Shown: positions 36,026 through 45,619, numbered from the stretch's first letter. The stretch is DNA of 64,000 bases from Aeoliella mucimassa (GCF_007748035.1 NZ_CP036278.1:1488001-1552000), one strand, 5' to 3'. Notes: generated by a model from the sequence alone, not told the origin. A program made the numbers and translations.

Positions 36026-37411
36026 GTGAGCACCGCTACTACTGATTTGCGTGTCACAATCGTTTCAGCCGATCGAGAGTTGCTTTCCGACTTGTCGTGG
36101 ACGCTTTCGATCTTTGGTTACCACGTGACCGCTACCTGCGATTTCAGCGACGAAAGCCCTTGCCGTCGTGAACAAAAGCCTGGATTGTTGCTGGTGGATA
36201 CCCGCGACAATCCGGAGTTGGCTGACTTGCTGACGCAGCCAACGTCGCCTAGTTACGTCTATCGCATCGCCATCGAAACCGCCGAAGCAACCGAAAAGGT
36301 ACTGCTAAAGGGGGCCGACGACGTAGTTGGTTACCCCGTAAATACAGGTGAGTTGCTAACCCGTATGCGAGCCGGTGTCCGACGTTTGGAATTTGAGAAC
36401 CGCCTGCTTCGTTATGCGAAGTGCGATCCCGATACCGGTATCCTGACCCGGAACGCCCTCGTACAAACCCTACAATCGGCCAACGCGTCGCATCCCCCCC
36501 AATCATGCGTGGCTTTCGGTATTGACTATAGCGATCAGCTTCGTGAACAATACGGAGTGCACGCGATTCGGCATCTGCGATCGACTTTGGCCCGCTGCAT
36601 CGAACGGCGGTTAACCAACACCGAAACGTGCGGTGTGCTTGGTGATTACAGCATGCTGGTCGCGCTCGACCGTACGAAGGACGCCGCCCGCGAGTTTGCC
36701 AAAGCCATTACCGGCGATTTCTCGATCAGTGATACGTTGGTTCGCGAAATTCGGTCAGTGCCCACCATTTCGGCCGCTGTGGTCGAATGGAACAGCGAGG
36801 CTCCGGCCACCGAGTTGCTTGATCGTTGCGAATCGACCCTCGAGCAGGTGCACTATTTTGGTGGCGATCACATTGCGATGGCTTCCGAGGTACAGCAACG
36901 CATCGCCGAATGGCGGAGCGATCTCGACGAAGGGGTACCGTTTGAGAATGTGGTAGCCCAGGATCTGATGGAGTTGTTCCCTGCGATTCTCACCTGCGAG
37001 GAAGCTGCCCAGAACTTCGAAGCCGCGTTGCCAACCCCCGACTTGCAGCTACCTTGCATGCCGGTGGTGGACGAGGAGGGCAAACTGGTTCGGGCGCTAC
37101 AGTTCTCGAGCTTTTATCATCCCACCGACTCCTCCGGAGCGAACAAACTGCACACGGTGGAATATAATCAGCCGCTAAGCGACTTGTTCGAAGCCTTTAA
37201 TTCGAGCGAAAGCGATTACTTGGTAGTCGTCGACGATCAATTCCGTCCGCTCGGCTATCTGACCTGCGAAGGTTTAGCCAGCCTGGTGCTCGATCAAGTG
37301 AATGCGTCGCGTTACGCTGCCGAAGATAACAGCGATCGACACACTGCATCGCTCGTCGTGCCAGTGGTACCGATGCGTCCCAATGCCCACGCCAAGGCCA
37401 CGGCAACCTAA
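36026..37411 (+). CDS. Receiver domain with degenerate GGDEF and CBS-like C-terminus
   Basis: 461 residues, GTG start with GGGGAG upstream. Residues 1-120 form a receiver-like domain (LRVTIVSADRELLSDLSWTL, LLLVDTRDN, KGADDVVGYPVNTGELLTRM). Next is a GGDEF-like domain opening CDPDTGILTRNALVQTL, but the signature is reduced to VLGDYSMLVAL, so cyclase activity is unlikely. The last 130 residues contain two CBS-like halves (MPVVDEEGKLVRALQF, DYLVVVDDQFRPLGYLTCEG). The conserved receiver Asp may be the Asp of VDTRD. It diverges from the FHA-EAL gene across 188 bp. Its partners are probably in the same locus. Confidence 0.75.
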   Translation: MSTATTDLRVTIVSADRELLSDLSWTLSIFGYHVTATCDFSDESPCRREQKPGLLLVDTRDNPELADLLTQPTSPSYVYRIAIETAEATEKVLLKGADDVVGYPVNTGELLTRMRAGVRRLEFENRLLRYAKCDPDTGILTRNALVQTLQSANASHPPQSCVAFGIDYSDQLREQYGVHAIRHLRSTLARCIERRLTNTETCGVLGDYSMLVALDRTKDAAREFAKAITGDFSISDTLVREIRSVPTISAAVVEWNSEAPATELLDRCESTLEQVHYFGGDHIAMASEVQQRIAEWRSDLDEGVPFENVVAQDLMELFPAILTCEEAAQNFEAALPTPDLQLPCMPVVDEEGKLVRALQFSSFYHPTDSSGANKLHTVEYNQPLSDLFEAFNSSESDYLVVVDDQFRPLGYLTCEGLASLVLDQVNASRYAAEDNSDRHTASLVVPVVPMRPNAHAKATAT

Positions 37412-37639
37412 GACAAGTTGCCGCGGTTGCATTGTGAGCGTGGTGAGCTAACTCGAAGAGCTTGCGACCGGGGTGCGCCTATGCCCTGCGCGAGAACACA
37501 CTCGTTGCAGGTGAATAGTCCTATTAGCTAGAGCGTTTTCAAAGTTGCCACTCCGGCGGATAACTTGCTGAACCGCCGGAACAACGACTGCCACGCAATT
37601 AGGTGGATCTGCAGCTTGCACTAGCGGGCAGTTATTTGC

Positions 37640-39583
37640 TTACTCGGTACCAGCCATGGCGGTGAAGTAATTGTTAACCGCGTGGTCGAGAATCTCTGGG
37701 GTTGCGACCGGGGGGATCTCGTTGTATTCGCAGTAGTGCAACGCTTGGTCGAGCAGGTCGCGGGCCTGGCACCGACGCAGAGGCCGATTGCACGACTCGT
37801 AGTGTCGCGCCAGCAAGTACTCCAGTGCATCGGGAGGGCAGGAGACCTTCAGCTTCTTCGAGAAGATGCCGAACAGCTTGACGAACTCTTCCCGTGATGG
37901 GGCACCGACCTCGATCTTGAACGGAATACGTCGCAAGAACGCGTCGTCGGCCAAATCGTGGGGTTCAAGGTTGGTAGAGAAGATAATCAGTTGCTCAAAT
38001 GGCACTTGTATCTTTTTGCCATTCGCCAGGCTCAGGTAGTCGATGCGGTTTTCGAGCGGAACAATCCACCGGTTCAATAATTCGGTGGGGTTCACGCGTT
38101 GCCGGCCAAAGTCGTCGATCAGCAAGCTACCGCAGTTACTCTTTAGCTGCAGGGACGCTTCACTAATATGGCTTACCGGATCGTGCTTGAGTTCCAGGCT
38201 ATCCATCGTGAGTTCACCACCGACAACGACCGTGGGGCGGCGGATTCGCACCCATCGTTGATCGTGTTCGTGGGTTTTCAGCAAGTTCGATAGTTGCGAA
38301 CCAACCCGTTCGTGGCAAGCTGCGTCGTAGAGCTTGATAATCTGGCCATCTTCGATAATGGCGTACGGGATCAGAATGTTCTGTCCGAAGCACCGAGTAA
38401 TACGCTGGGCGACGGTGGTCTTGCCGTTGCCAGGCGGACCGTAAATGAACATGCCTTTGCCAGCGCTAATCGCTGGGCCGAGTTGGGCGAGCATCTCGGG
38501 TTCGACGTTAATGTCCGAGAACGCTTCTTCTAACTGAGGGCGTTTTGGCTTCTCGGAGCGAATCGTCTGGGCTTCGACCGAATCGACATAGTCTTCCAGT
38601 GGCACAGGAGCCGGGCCAGTGTAGGCCGAGTCTTGCATCGCCAACCTTGCCCGCTCGCGACCTTTGTCGGTCAGCTGATAAACATAGTCACCAAGCATGG
38701 CCGAGCCAGTTGGTGCAATGTGTTGCCGATTACGAAGCACGGTGAAACGGTCTTCGAGAATCGGCAGCGGCAAGCAAATTAACTCGGCAACTTGACGACC
38801 GGTCATCGAGCCAGCGTTTTGCACTACTTTCAGGATCAAGTCTTCGATTACCGCACCGCTCAAACCGGTTTCTTCCAGCGAGCGAGGTTCAGGCGGCAAG
38901 AATCCATTGTCTAGGCCCAACGCTGCGACCAAGCTCTTGTCGGTCGTCTTGGCTTTACCACCAAAATCGGGAGGGGTCGCCGAGGGGCCAGGAGTCGGTG
39001 CGGACGGAATGGCCGAAGGGGCCAGCGTAGTCGATGGGGAAGGGCCTGCCATCGGAACCGGTGGATCGAAATCTGGATCGGGCGCGGCAACTGGCGGCAT
39101 CGTCGGCGACTCGCTAACCGCTTCCTCACTGCGGGGAATGGTGCAGTCTTCCACCGCTTCCAACGGGGAAGCCGCTGGCGGCGGTTCCGTTGCAGGGCGG
39201 CCAATCGGAGAGGTCATTTGAATGTTGCCAACCGGCGCTACTTCAGCAGCAGTCGGTCGGGCGGCGGTCATCGCCAGTTCTTCTTCCTGTTTCGCGGTGA
39301 GGTTGCGGCTGAGCTGCCAACCAAAGTTGGTAAGCTCAAATCGCTTGGGCCCGCCAGCCTGTCGCACCAGTTGCATTTCAATCAGGTGCGGAATGGCCTC
39401 CAGGCACTGCATGGCGTACGTGGGATTCGCAGGATCGAAAAGCTTGTCGTTGCCAGAACGGATCGCAGGCCCGCGTGTATCGGATCGGTTCGCGATTTCG
39501 AACGCGCCGCGATTCTTGGCAGCCATTTGAACGATTGCCTGTTCCTCGGCAAGCAGGTTTTCTGCGTGTTCTAGCGTGTGCAT
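37640..39583 (-). CDS. AAA+ ATPase with N-terminal winged-helix-like region
   Basis: About 647 residues from the ATG at 39583; an ATG at 39646 would add 21 residues, and neither has a good ribosome binding site. An N-terminal helical region (MHTLEHAENLLAEEQAIVQM) and a Pro-rich linker (about 130-235) precede a winged-helix-like segment (LILKVVQNAGSMTGRQVAEL to YVYQLTDKGRERARL). The AAA+ core follows: Walker A MFIYGPPGNGKTTVAQ, Walker B GSLLIDDFGRQRV, sensor LIIFSTNLEPHDL and DDAFLRRIPFKIEV. It should couple ATP hydrolysis to remodelling of a partner. Partner unknown. Confidence 0.85.
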   Translation of the reverse strand: MHTLEHAENLLAEEQAIVQMAAKNRGAFEIANRSDTRGPAIRSGNDKLFDPANPTYAMQCLEAIPHLIEMQLVRQAGGPKRFELTNFGWQLSRNLTAKQEEELAMTAARPTAAEVAPVGNIQMTSPIGRPATEPPPAASPLEAVEDCTIPRSEEAVSESPTMPPVAAPDPDFDPPVPMAGPSPSTTLAPSAIPSAPTPGPSATPPDFGGKAKTTDKSLVAALGLDNGFLPPEPRSLEETGLSGAVIEDLILKVVQNAGSMTGRQVAELICLPLPILEDRFTVLRNRQHIAPTGSAMLGDYVYQLTDKGRERARLAMQDSAYTGPAPVPLEDYVDSVEAQTIRSEKPKRPQLEEAFSDINVEPEMLAQLGPAISAGKGMFIYGPPGNGKTTVAQRITRCFGQNILIPYAIIEDGQIIKLYDAACHERVGSQLSNLLKTHEHDQRWVRIRRPTVVVGGELTMDSLELKHDPVSHISEASLQLKSNCGSLLIDDFGRQRVNPTELLNRWIVPLENRIDYLSLANGKKIQVPFEQLIIFSTNLEPHDLADDAFLRRIPFKIEVGAPSREEFVKLFGIFSKKLKVSCPPDALEYLLARHYESCNRPLRRCQARDLLDQALHYCEYNEIPPVATPEILDHAVNNYFTAMAGTE

Positions 39584-39768
39584 GGGGGGCGAGTCTCGCG
39601 TAAGTGCTGAGCCAAAAAAGACCTCAGCCAAAGCGTACCTCACCATTGTCTATTCGACCTGAGGTCGACACACAGAGTCGGCTGAAGAGGCGTGGTATAA
39701 CTGGCCAACCAATACAATCGCGCCAGTCGTTACCGTTTGCACTCAGGCACTATTCGCAGTTCCGAGAC

Positions 39769-40545
39769 CTAGTTGGCGGAGATTGGAGCCACCAGGGCTT
39801 CCATCAATAGGTCGGTGTTGACCGGCTTTGGGAACCAATCGTTGACTCCCTTCGAGCCAATTTCCAGGCCGTTTTCTTCGGGCGAAGTGCCGCTTACCGC
39901 AAACACGTAAGCTTGTTGATGTTGCAGATTGGCCCGGATCTGGCGAACTGTCGCAGCACCATCGCACCTCGGCATATGCATATCGACCAGGATCGCCCGT
40001 GGAGTATCGTGTCTATTTAGGTACTCCAGGGCTGCTTCCCCGTCCGGCACGGTGGCAACCGAAAACCCTTTGATGCGGAGGAGGTTGGCCAACAACTCAC
40101 GTTCGTTGTCCTGATCCTCTACAAGCAGCACCGTACGAGTGTCTTCGGTGGTCAGGCGGTTGCTGGTAGACGGATCGGGGCGGCGAAGCACGCGATTTTC
40201 GTCTAGTCGTCGAAGCGATTGCTGAATCTCGTGAAATGTATCCTGAGCGTCGTCGACCAGATTCATCCGCAGTTGTTCTCGTAGCAAATGCACGCCCACC
40301 GATACCGCATGCAGCTCGTTACGAATCGAGTGTCGCACTTCTCTAGGCAACCGCAGAAACTCTTCCCGCACCAACTGCGTATTTACTGCTTGGGAGGGAT
40401 CTACCTCATCGCGGACGATACGGATTTGCGGCGGCGCGTCGATACCCACTTTGGCCGAGCCCGATTGAATTCGGATAAAATGAATCGTGATTCCGATTTC
40501 AGGAAACGAGATTTTCTCATTCGCTCGACGGGAGAAAACTAACAT
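39769..40545 (-). CDS. CsrA-like RNA-binding domain fused to a response-regulator receiver
   Basis: 258 residues. Residues 1-49 match CsrA: MLVFSRRANEKISFPEIGIT, KVGIDAPPQIRIVRDEV, including the Arg45 equivalent used for RNA binding. A helical linker (about 55-118, with EVRHSIRNELHAVSVGVHLL resembling a dimerisation/His-box helix) leads to a receiver domain at about 135-255: TVLLVEDQDNERELLANLLR, AILVDMHMPRCDGA with phosphoacceptor Asp188, and WFPKPVNT with Lys240. This predicts phosphorylation-controlled binding to mRNA leaders. The ATG is preceded by a weak site. It is followed after about 185 bp by the AAA+ gene on the same strand. Confidence 0.88.
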   Translation of the reverse strand: MLVFSRRANEKISFPEIGITIHFIRIQSGSAKVGIDAPPQIRIVRDEVDPSQAVNTQLVREEFLRLPREVRHSIRNELHAVSVGVHLLREQLRMNLVDDAQDTFHEIQQSLRRLDENRVLRRPDPSTSNRLTTEDTRTVLLVEDQDNERELLANLLRIKGFSVATVPDGEAALEYLNRHDTPRAILVDMHMPRCDGAATVRQIRANLQHQQAYVFAVSGTSPEENGLEIGSKGVNDWFPKPVNTDLLMEALVAPISAN

Positions 40546-40727
40546 GAGCGAACTTCTTTCTGATCAACGCGCGACTCGACAGCGTTGATGCATTGAAGGC
40601 CATTGAACACAAAAGAACTGTGCACTAATGAACCTGGGTATCCGGGCACGGTTTGCGATGCGATCACTCGTGATCACAGTGTAGAGCGTTTGTGATAGCT
40701 GTCAAATGGAAATCACGCGTCGATACA

Positions 40728-41390
40728 CTAGTTGCTCGGTGGGCGATTGCTGGTGCTAAACGATGATTGTGGCTCGTCGGAAAGGTACGAGGAGATCGCC
40801 ACTAGCACTTCGTTTGGATCCAGCGGCTTCACGAGATGTATATCGAAGCCAGCGGTCAAGGCTTGTTGACGATCGCTCTCGCGTCCGTAGCTCCTGAGCC
40901 AGCGAATCAAGGAATTGATAGATGGAGCTCCCGCGATATCCTAGTTGGGCGTCTGTTATCTTGTTCCATCACCTGAGTGGCTGCTCTGATGATAGACGTG
41001 AATCCTCGGATAGAAAATTACGATAGAGGAACATGGCGCCGATGTCGGTGGAACGGGACAGGTTGGCGAGTTCGACAGAGTGTTGAGTCAACTCATTGAT
41101 CTTTCGCCGGATATATGGCGTTGACTTTACACGGTTCTTTGACCGCAGTAAGCAGCGACTATTTCGTGAACTTTAAGATCTATGATGCGCTGCGTGACTT
41201 GATCGCCTGGATGGAATAACGCGAAGGAGGGGGAAGCACTGCAAGGATTCAATGTGCTTCATCTGGCACTGATCAGGACTAGCGATCACATCGAGCACAC
41301 CGATTACGATAGCCCGACCGCGGATATCAGCAGCCAGCGATGAGAAGAAGATATCGATTGGCAGATTGAGACCACCAGTGAGCACCTAGT
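40728..41390 (-). pseudogene. Remnant of a CheB/CheR-PAS-receiver hybrid
   Basis: Pieces of one long signalling protein remain in order on the minus strand but in broken frames. At about 41385-41280: LPIDIFFSSLAADIRGRAIV, a CheB methylesterase segment. At about 41150-40985: RRKINELTQHSVELANLSRS followed by TDIGAMFL, the coiled-coil/PAS junction of CheB/CheR hybrids, running into stop. At about 40890-40760: DRQQALTAGFDIHLVKPLDP, the end of a receiver domain. The segments between are missing, so most of the gene has been deleted. No functional product is expected. Its boundaries are approximate. Confidence 0.65.
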
Positions 41391-41839
41391 TGGTAAGTAC
41401 TAGGTGGCCATTCGAACCTATTCAATTCTTCTTTAGTGGCATATTATCGATTGTATTTGCCTCGGCCATAACCGAATCGCGAACTCGATAATACTTATCG
41501 GATTAAGCCCGGCCAGCCGTTCGTCGATCGTGCTCTTAGAGTCCGGCGACAATCGCTGGCTGGCGGAATGGTTGCCTAGGAAAGGGTTGCCGTAAGTCGG
41601 AAGTTGGTGCTGCGTGACGTCACTGTCGGGCGCGTCGAAAGACGACACCAGGAATTCATTCCCCACAACATTCGAGAACGCAATATCTAACCGATTCTAT
41701 TTGCTAGGCCCAACCCCAGTTTTCCATGTTTTGTGGCCAGCCGGTCCAGACTCCCCACCCGCTGTGGCAGGCGGGCCGCTCTTATGCGAGAATAAACCGC
41801 ACTGCGTCGATGGGCTTTTGCAATCAGGGAGATAGATAC
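41391..41839. other. Intergenic stretch upstream of the GNAT gene
   Basis: Nothing convincing. A minus-strand open frame at 41433-41666 has no recognisable family and may be further decayed material from the hybrid pseudogene. The GNAT operon promoter should be within this stretch; no clear motif is visible. Confidence 0.35.
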
Positions 41840-42955
41840 GTGACGGTCGAGGTTCGGCAGGTCTCCGACAGTCGGCAAGCGATTGCCGATTTCATCGCGG
41901 TGAGTAACAGCGTGTACGCCGGCGATCGGCACTACACCAAGCCCACTCGCAAATCGGTGGAGCGTAGCCTCACACGGCCCGAGTTTGCCGGCCGCCAGCG
42001 GTGCTTCCTGGCCGAACGCCAAGGCAAGTTCGTTGGCCGACTCGTCGCCCGGTTGCCAGCGGAAGATTCACAGGCCGTTGGAGAGTCATCGGTATTGCCG
42101 GCGACCATCGGCGACTTCGAATCGCATAACGATCCGCAAGCGGCTGTCGCCATGTTGCTGGCGGCGGTTCGCTGGCTCCGCGAACAAGGTGCGACCGAAA
42201 TCATCGGGCCGATGGAGGGCGACACCTGGCATCGCTATCGCTTGGTCACGGGGCCGTTCGACGATCCTCCGTTTCTGATGGAGCCCTACAACCCAGCTTA
42301 CTACCCTGCGTTATGGCAGCAAGCGGGATTCGCACCGTTCGAAACCTATCACTCGAAGAAGCTCGAAGATGTTCGCACGGCCCTCGAGCGATTTGAGCCC
42401 ATTCACCAGCGAGCGGTGAATCGCGGGTTTGTGCTTGAGCCGTTTCGTGTTGACCAGTTCGAGAGCGAACTCGAGCGACTCTATCGTTTGTCGCTTGCCA
42501 TCTTCGCTGCCAACAAGTTGTACTCACCAATTTCGGCCGACGAGTTCTTCAAGCTATACGAATCGGCCCGCTCGCTGCTCGATCGCCGACTGGTTTGGTT
42601 CGCCTGCTCGCCTGAGGGAGAAGACGTGGGGTTCGTATTTGCGGTGCACGACTACCACGACGCGGCTGTCGCCATGCGAGGGCAGGACGGTTGGTTGGCG
42701 AAGCTGCGGTTCGTGATGCACAAACGCCGAGCCAAGGCGATCAATATCAAGTCTCTAGGCGTGGTGCCTGGTCAGCGGCATTCCGGATTGGGGGTCGCCC
42801 TGGTCGCGCAGGTGTATCGTGAGATGCTCGGCATGGGCTTCCAGCGGGCGAATCTCTGTTTGATTCACGACGACAATCCCTCGAGCCGGCTCGACGCGGG
42901 GCTCGGTACCATGCTTCGCCATTACACTTTGTACAAATTCGAAGGGGCCATTTAA
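41840..42955 (+). CDS. GNAT-family N-acetyltransferase-like protein
   Basis: 371 residues. The GTG at 41840 is chosen because AGGGAG ends 8 bases before it; upstream ATGs lengthen the protein without adding a domain. N-terminal VEVRQVSDSRQAIADFIAVS and later INIKSLGVVPGQRHSGLGVA then LVAQVYREMLGMGFQRANLC fit a GNAT fold with an acetyl-CoA loop near Q/RxxGxG/A, here PGQRHSGLGV. The family resembles large acyltransferase-like proteins adjacent to lipid genes. Its stop touches the next start (no gap), so it opens an operon with the AMP-ligase, UbiA-like and dikinase-like genes. The acyl substrate is unknown. Confidence 0.82.
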   Translation: MTVEVRQVSDSRQAIADFIAVSNSVYAGDRHYTKPTRKSVERSLTRPEFAGRQRCFLAERQGKFVGRLVARLPAEDSQAVGESSVLPATIGDFESHNDPQAAVAMLLAAVRWLREQGATEIIGPMEGDTWHRYRLVTGPFDDPPFLMEPYNPAYYPALWQQAGFAPFETYHSKKLEDVRTALERFEPIHQRAVNRGFVLEPFRVDQFESELERLYRLSLAIFAANKLYSPISADEFFKLYESARSLLDRRLVWFACSPEGEDVGFVFAVHDYHDAAVAMRGQDGWLAKLRFVMHKRRAKAINIKSLGVVPGQRHSGLGVALVAQVYREMLGMGFQRANLCLIHDDNPSSRLDAGLGTMLRHYTLYKFEGAI

Positions 42956-44626
42956 GTGCAGGACGACAAGGCCAACGTGGTGAGCCTGCTGAAAGCAGCC
43001 GCGGAACGCAACGCCGACCGACAGGCGATTGTCATGGGCGACGGGGCCGACTCTACCCAGCGGATCACGTTTGGCGACCTCTGGAGTCGTGTCGATCGCG
43101 TCGGGGCTGGACTCTCCAAATTGGGCATCGAACAGGGCGATCGCGCGGTGATCATGATTCCCATGTCGATCGACCTCTACACGTTGTTGTTGGCGGTGCT
43201 CAAGATCGGGGCCGCAGCCGTGTTTGTCGACCCTTGGATCTCCCGGCAACAGATCGCCCGCTTCGCAGCCTTCTCGGAGCCCAAGGCCTATTTCGGCATT
43301 GGCAAAGCTCATTTGCTGCGGTGGATGGATTCGCAGCTTCGCCAGATTCCCCTCACGGTCACTACCGGCAATCGTTGGGGTGGATGGGCGGCTCGTCACT
43401 CGCTGGAGGAACTCCTAAGCACCGCAGGCGATGGTCGCATCGCCGGTGTCGAGGGAGACGATTCGGCACTTATTACGTTCACCACCGGGTCAAGTGGCGA
43501 GCCGAAAGGGGCTAATCGTACGCACGGCTACCTGCTGGCGCAGCACGCCGCGTTGCAGCATGAGTTTCCATACCACGATTCCGACATTGACCTGACAATG
43601 TTCCCCGTGTTCGCGCTCAACAATCTGGCGAAGGGCATCCCGACGATTGTTCCCGAAATCGACTTTCGCAAGGTGGCCGAAGCCGATGGCGGGGCGCTGG
43701 TGAATCAGATCGCACGTGAGCAAGTTGCCACCATCACCGGCTCGCCGCCGTTGATCGATCGTATGTGCAAAGCTCTAGTAGGAAGCAGTCCGCCGAGCTC
43801 GCTCCGCCGGATCCTGGTCGGTGGGGCACCGGTTAGCGATGCTCAGCTGACGTTCTGGCAGCAGCGACTGCCGAACGTCGAAATCGTGGTGGTCTACGGC
43901 TCGACCGAAGCTGAGCCGGTCGCCCATATCCCTGCTGCCGAACGCTTAGAAATCGCGAGCAACCCAGTCGCCAGCCATGATGGATATTGCGTCGGCAAGC
44001 CGACCGATTTGTTGCAGTCGAAAGTCATTCGAATTGTCGACTCGCCGGTCCAACTCAACGAAAACGACTGGAGCGACTGGCAAGTACCTGCTGGAGAGGT
44101 GGGCGAGCTGGTGGTAACCGGCGAGCACGTAGGCCGCGACTATTTTCGCAACCCCCAGGCGGTCGCGGCGAACAAAATCGTCGATCGCCATGGAACCATT
44201 TGGCATCGGATGGGCGACACCGGTTACTTCGATCACCTGGGGCGTTTCTGGTTGGTCGGTCGGGTGCATTCCACGATTCGCCGCGACGGGGTGTTGGTGC
44301 ATCCCCAAGTGGTCGAGCAAATTGCTGCAGGCGATCCCGTGGAACAGGTGGCCGCCTTGGGAATCGAAGATGCGGTGCATGACGAGCGGCTGGTAGTGGT
44401 TGCGAGCATTTCGCGGGCTACCGACGCTGCTGCCCGCACAATTGCCGATCGGCTTGCCAAGCGGGGTGTTGAGTGGGACGAGATCGCCTTGACCGAAGGG
44501 CGTTTGCCCGTCGATCCGCGACATAACTCAAAAATCGACTATGCCCGACTGCGCACGGAGCTAGAGTCGAGCAGGGCCAGCCGCGACTTTGTCCGGTGGA
44601 AGCCGAAAGACTTGCGAAATACGTAG
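42956..44626 (+). CDS. AMP-binding ligase (OleC/acyl-CoA synthetase-like)
   Basis: 556 residues, GTG start immediately after the preceding stop. The ANL-superfamily motifs are clear: LITFTTGSSGEPKGANRTHG (P-loop), VYGSTEAEPVAH, a GDTGYFDHLGRFWLVGRVHS hinge region and an ending RHNSKIDYARL with the catalytic Lys. The enzyme adenylates a carboxylic acid. The GSSGEPKGANRTHG variant and overall length recall OleC-type and related ligases, but no beta-lactone activity can be claimed. Its place between a GNAT and a UbiA-like gene suggests activation of an acyl group for a lipid or prenyl acceptor. Confidence 0.9.
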   Translation: MQDDKANVVSLLKAAAERNADRQAIVMGDGADSTQRITFGDLWSRVDRVGAGLSKLGIEQGDRAVIMIPMSIDLYTLLLAVLKIGAAAVFVDPWISRQQIARFAAFSEPKAYFGIGKAHLLRWMDSQLRQIPLTVTTGNRWGGWAARHSLEELLSTAGDGRIAGVEGDDSALITFTTGSSGEPKGANRTHGYLLAQHAALQHEFPYHDSDIDLTMFPVFALNNLAKGIPTIVPEIDFRKVAEADGGALVNQIAREQVATITGSPPLIDRMCKALVGSSPPSSLRRILVGGAPVSDAQLTFWQQRLPNVEIVVVYGSTEAEPVAHIPAAERLEIASNPVASHDGYCVGKPTDLLQSKVIRIVDSPVQLNENDWSDWQVPAGEVGELVVTGEHVGRDYFRNPQAVAANKIVDRHGTIWHRMGDTGYFDHLGRFWLVGRVHSTIRRDGVLVHPQVVEQIAAGDPVEQVAALGIEDAVHDERLVVVASISRATDAAARTIADRLAKRGVEWDEIALTEGRLPVDPRHNSKIDYARLRTELESSRASRDFVRWKPKDLRNT

Positions 44627-44650
44627 CTAGACTCAAGGGGGAATGATCAC

Positions 44651-45619
44651 GTGTCGGATCGCGAACTTACCGCGGAAACTCCCTTTTGGCGGCGATTGCT
44701 CGCCTACGCCGACGAGCGATTTCCGCTTGTTGGGCATGGGGTGCTGATCGTCAGCTACTATTCCTCGAACTCGCTGCTCGCTCAGGTGCTCACCAGTCGC
44801 GACGAATCGCTGCACTACAACCGCAGTTCGTTGATGGGAGCGATCGTGCTGTTCTGCTTTTTCTTCCATTTACGAGTGTTCGACGAGCACAAGGACTATG
44901 CCGACGATTGCCAGTATCATCCCGAACGGGTGCTGCAGCGGGGGCTGGTGACTCTTCGCCAACTCACGTTGCTCGGTATCGCTGCGATTGGCATCGAACT
45001 CGTGCTGGCCGGGCTATGGCAACCGCTCGGCAAGCCAGCCGCGCTGGTGGCAGTGAGCGTGGCGCTCGGCTATTCGCTGTTGATGCTGAAGGAGTTCTTC
45101 TGCAGCCGCTGGCTCGGCGAACGATTCATCTGGTACGCGGTGTCGCACATGCTGATCATGCCGCTACTGGCGATGATTCCCTTCAGCTTTTCGACGGGAG
45201 AGTACCTGTGGAACGCGCCGCCATGGTTTTGGTGGTACGCGTTCGTGGGATTCTTTGTGACGTTCAACTGGGAGATCTCGCGAAAGATCCGCGCCCCCGA
45301 GGCCGAGATCGAGGGAGTCGATACCTACAGCAGCCTGTTTGGTCCCCGCGTGGCCGCAACCACGGTGCTGGTGATTCGCGTAATCGACACCGGCATGGTG
45401 GCCGCGGTGGGATATCATTTGCAACTTAGTATGTGGTTCTACCTGGCGTTGATCGTCATGTTTCTTGCCACACTCACCAGCTACGTGGCCTTCATTCGCC
45501 AGATGACCGCCAAGGCGGCCAAGCACCTCGAGCGAGTCGCCGGGCTGTACATCATTGCCTTCGACCTGGCCTTGGCGATCGAATTGATTCGTAAGTTCGG
45601 AGTAACCTTCACGTGGTAA
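44651..45619 (+). CDS. UbiA-like prenyltransferase membrane protein
   Basis: 322 residues with about eight hydrophobic segments. The first Asp-rich motif is RVFDEHKDYADDCQYHPERV, and a second is EISRKIRAPEAEIEGVDTYS, matching the two prenyl-diphosphate/Mg sites of UbiA proteins in position and charge. GTG start, GGGGGAATG upstream. It would transfer a prenyl chain to an acceptor in the membrane. The first motif lacks the usual leading Asn. The next gene's GTG overlaps its last seven bases, showing tight coupling. Confidence 0.82.
   Translation: MSDRELTAETPFWRRLLAYADERFPLVGHGVLIVSYYSSNSLLAQVLTSRDESLHYNRSSLMGAIVLFCFFFHLRVFDEHKDYADDCQYHPERVLQRGLVTLRQLTLLGIAAIGIELVLAGLWQPLGKPAALVAVSVALGYSLLMLKEFFCSRWLGERFIWYAVSHMLIMPLLAMIPFSFSTGEYLWNAPPWFWWYAFVGFFVTFNWEISRKIRAPEAEIEGVDTYSSLFGPRVAATTVLVIRVIDTGMVAAVGYHLQLSMWFYLALIVMFLATLTSYVAFIRQMTAKAAKHLERVAGLYIIAFDLALAIELIRKFGVTFTW

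Noticed and set aside
39583-39646. Longer start for the AAA+ ATPase
   Set aside because: No better ribosome binding site than the inner ATG; left as an alternative.
41433-41666. Minus-strand 77-codon frame near the CheB/CheR remnant
   Set aside because: No recognisable motif or ribosome binding site; could not be tied to the pseudogene.
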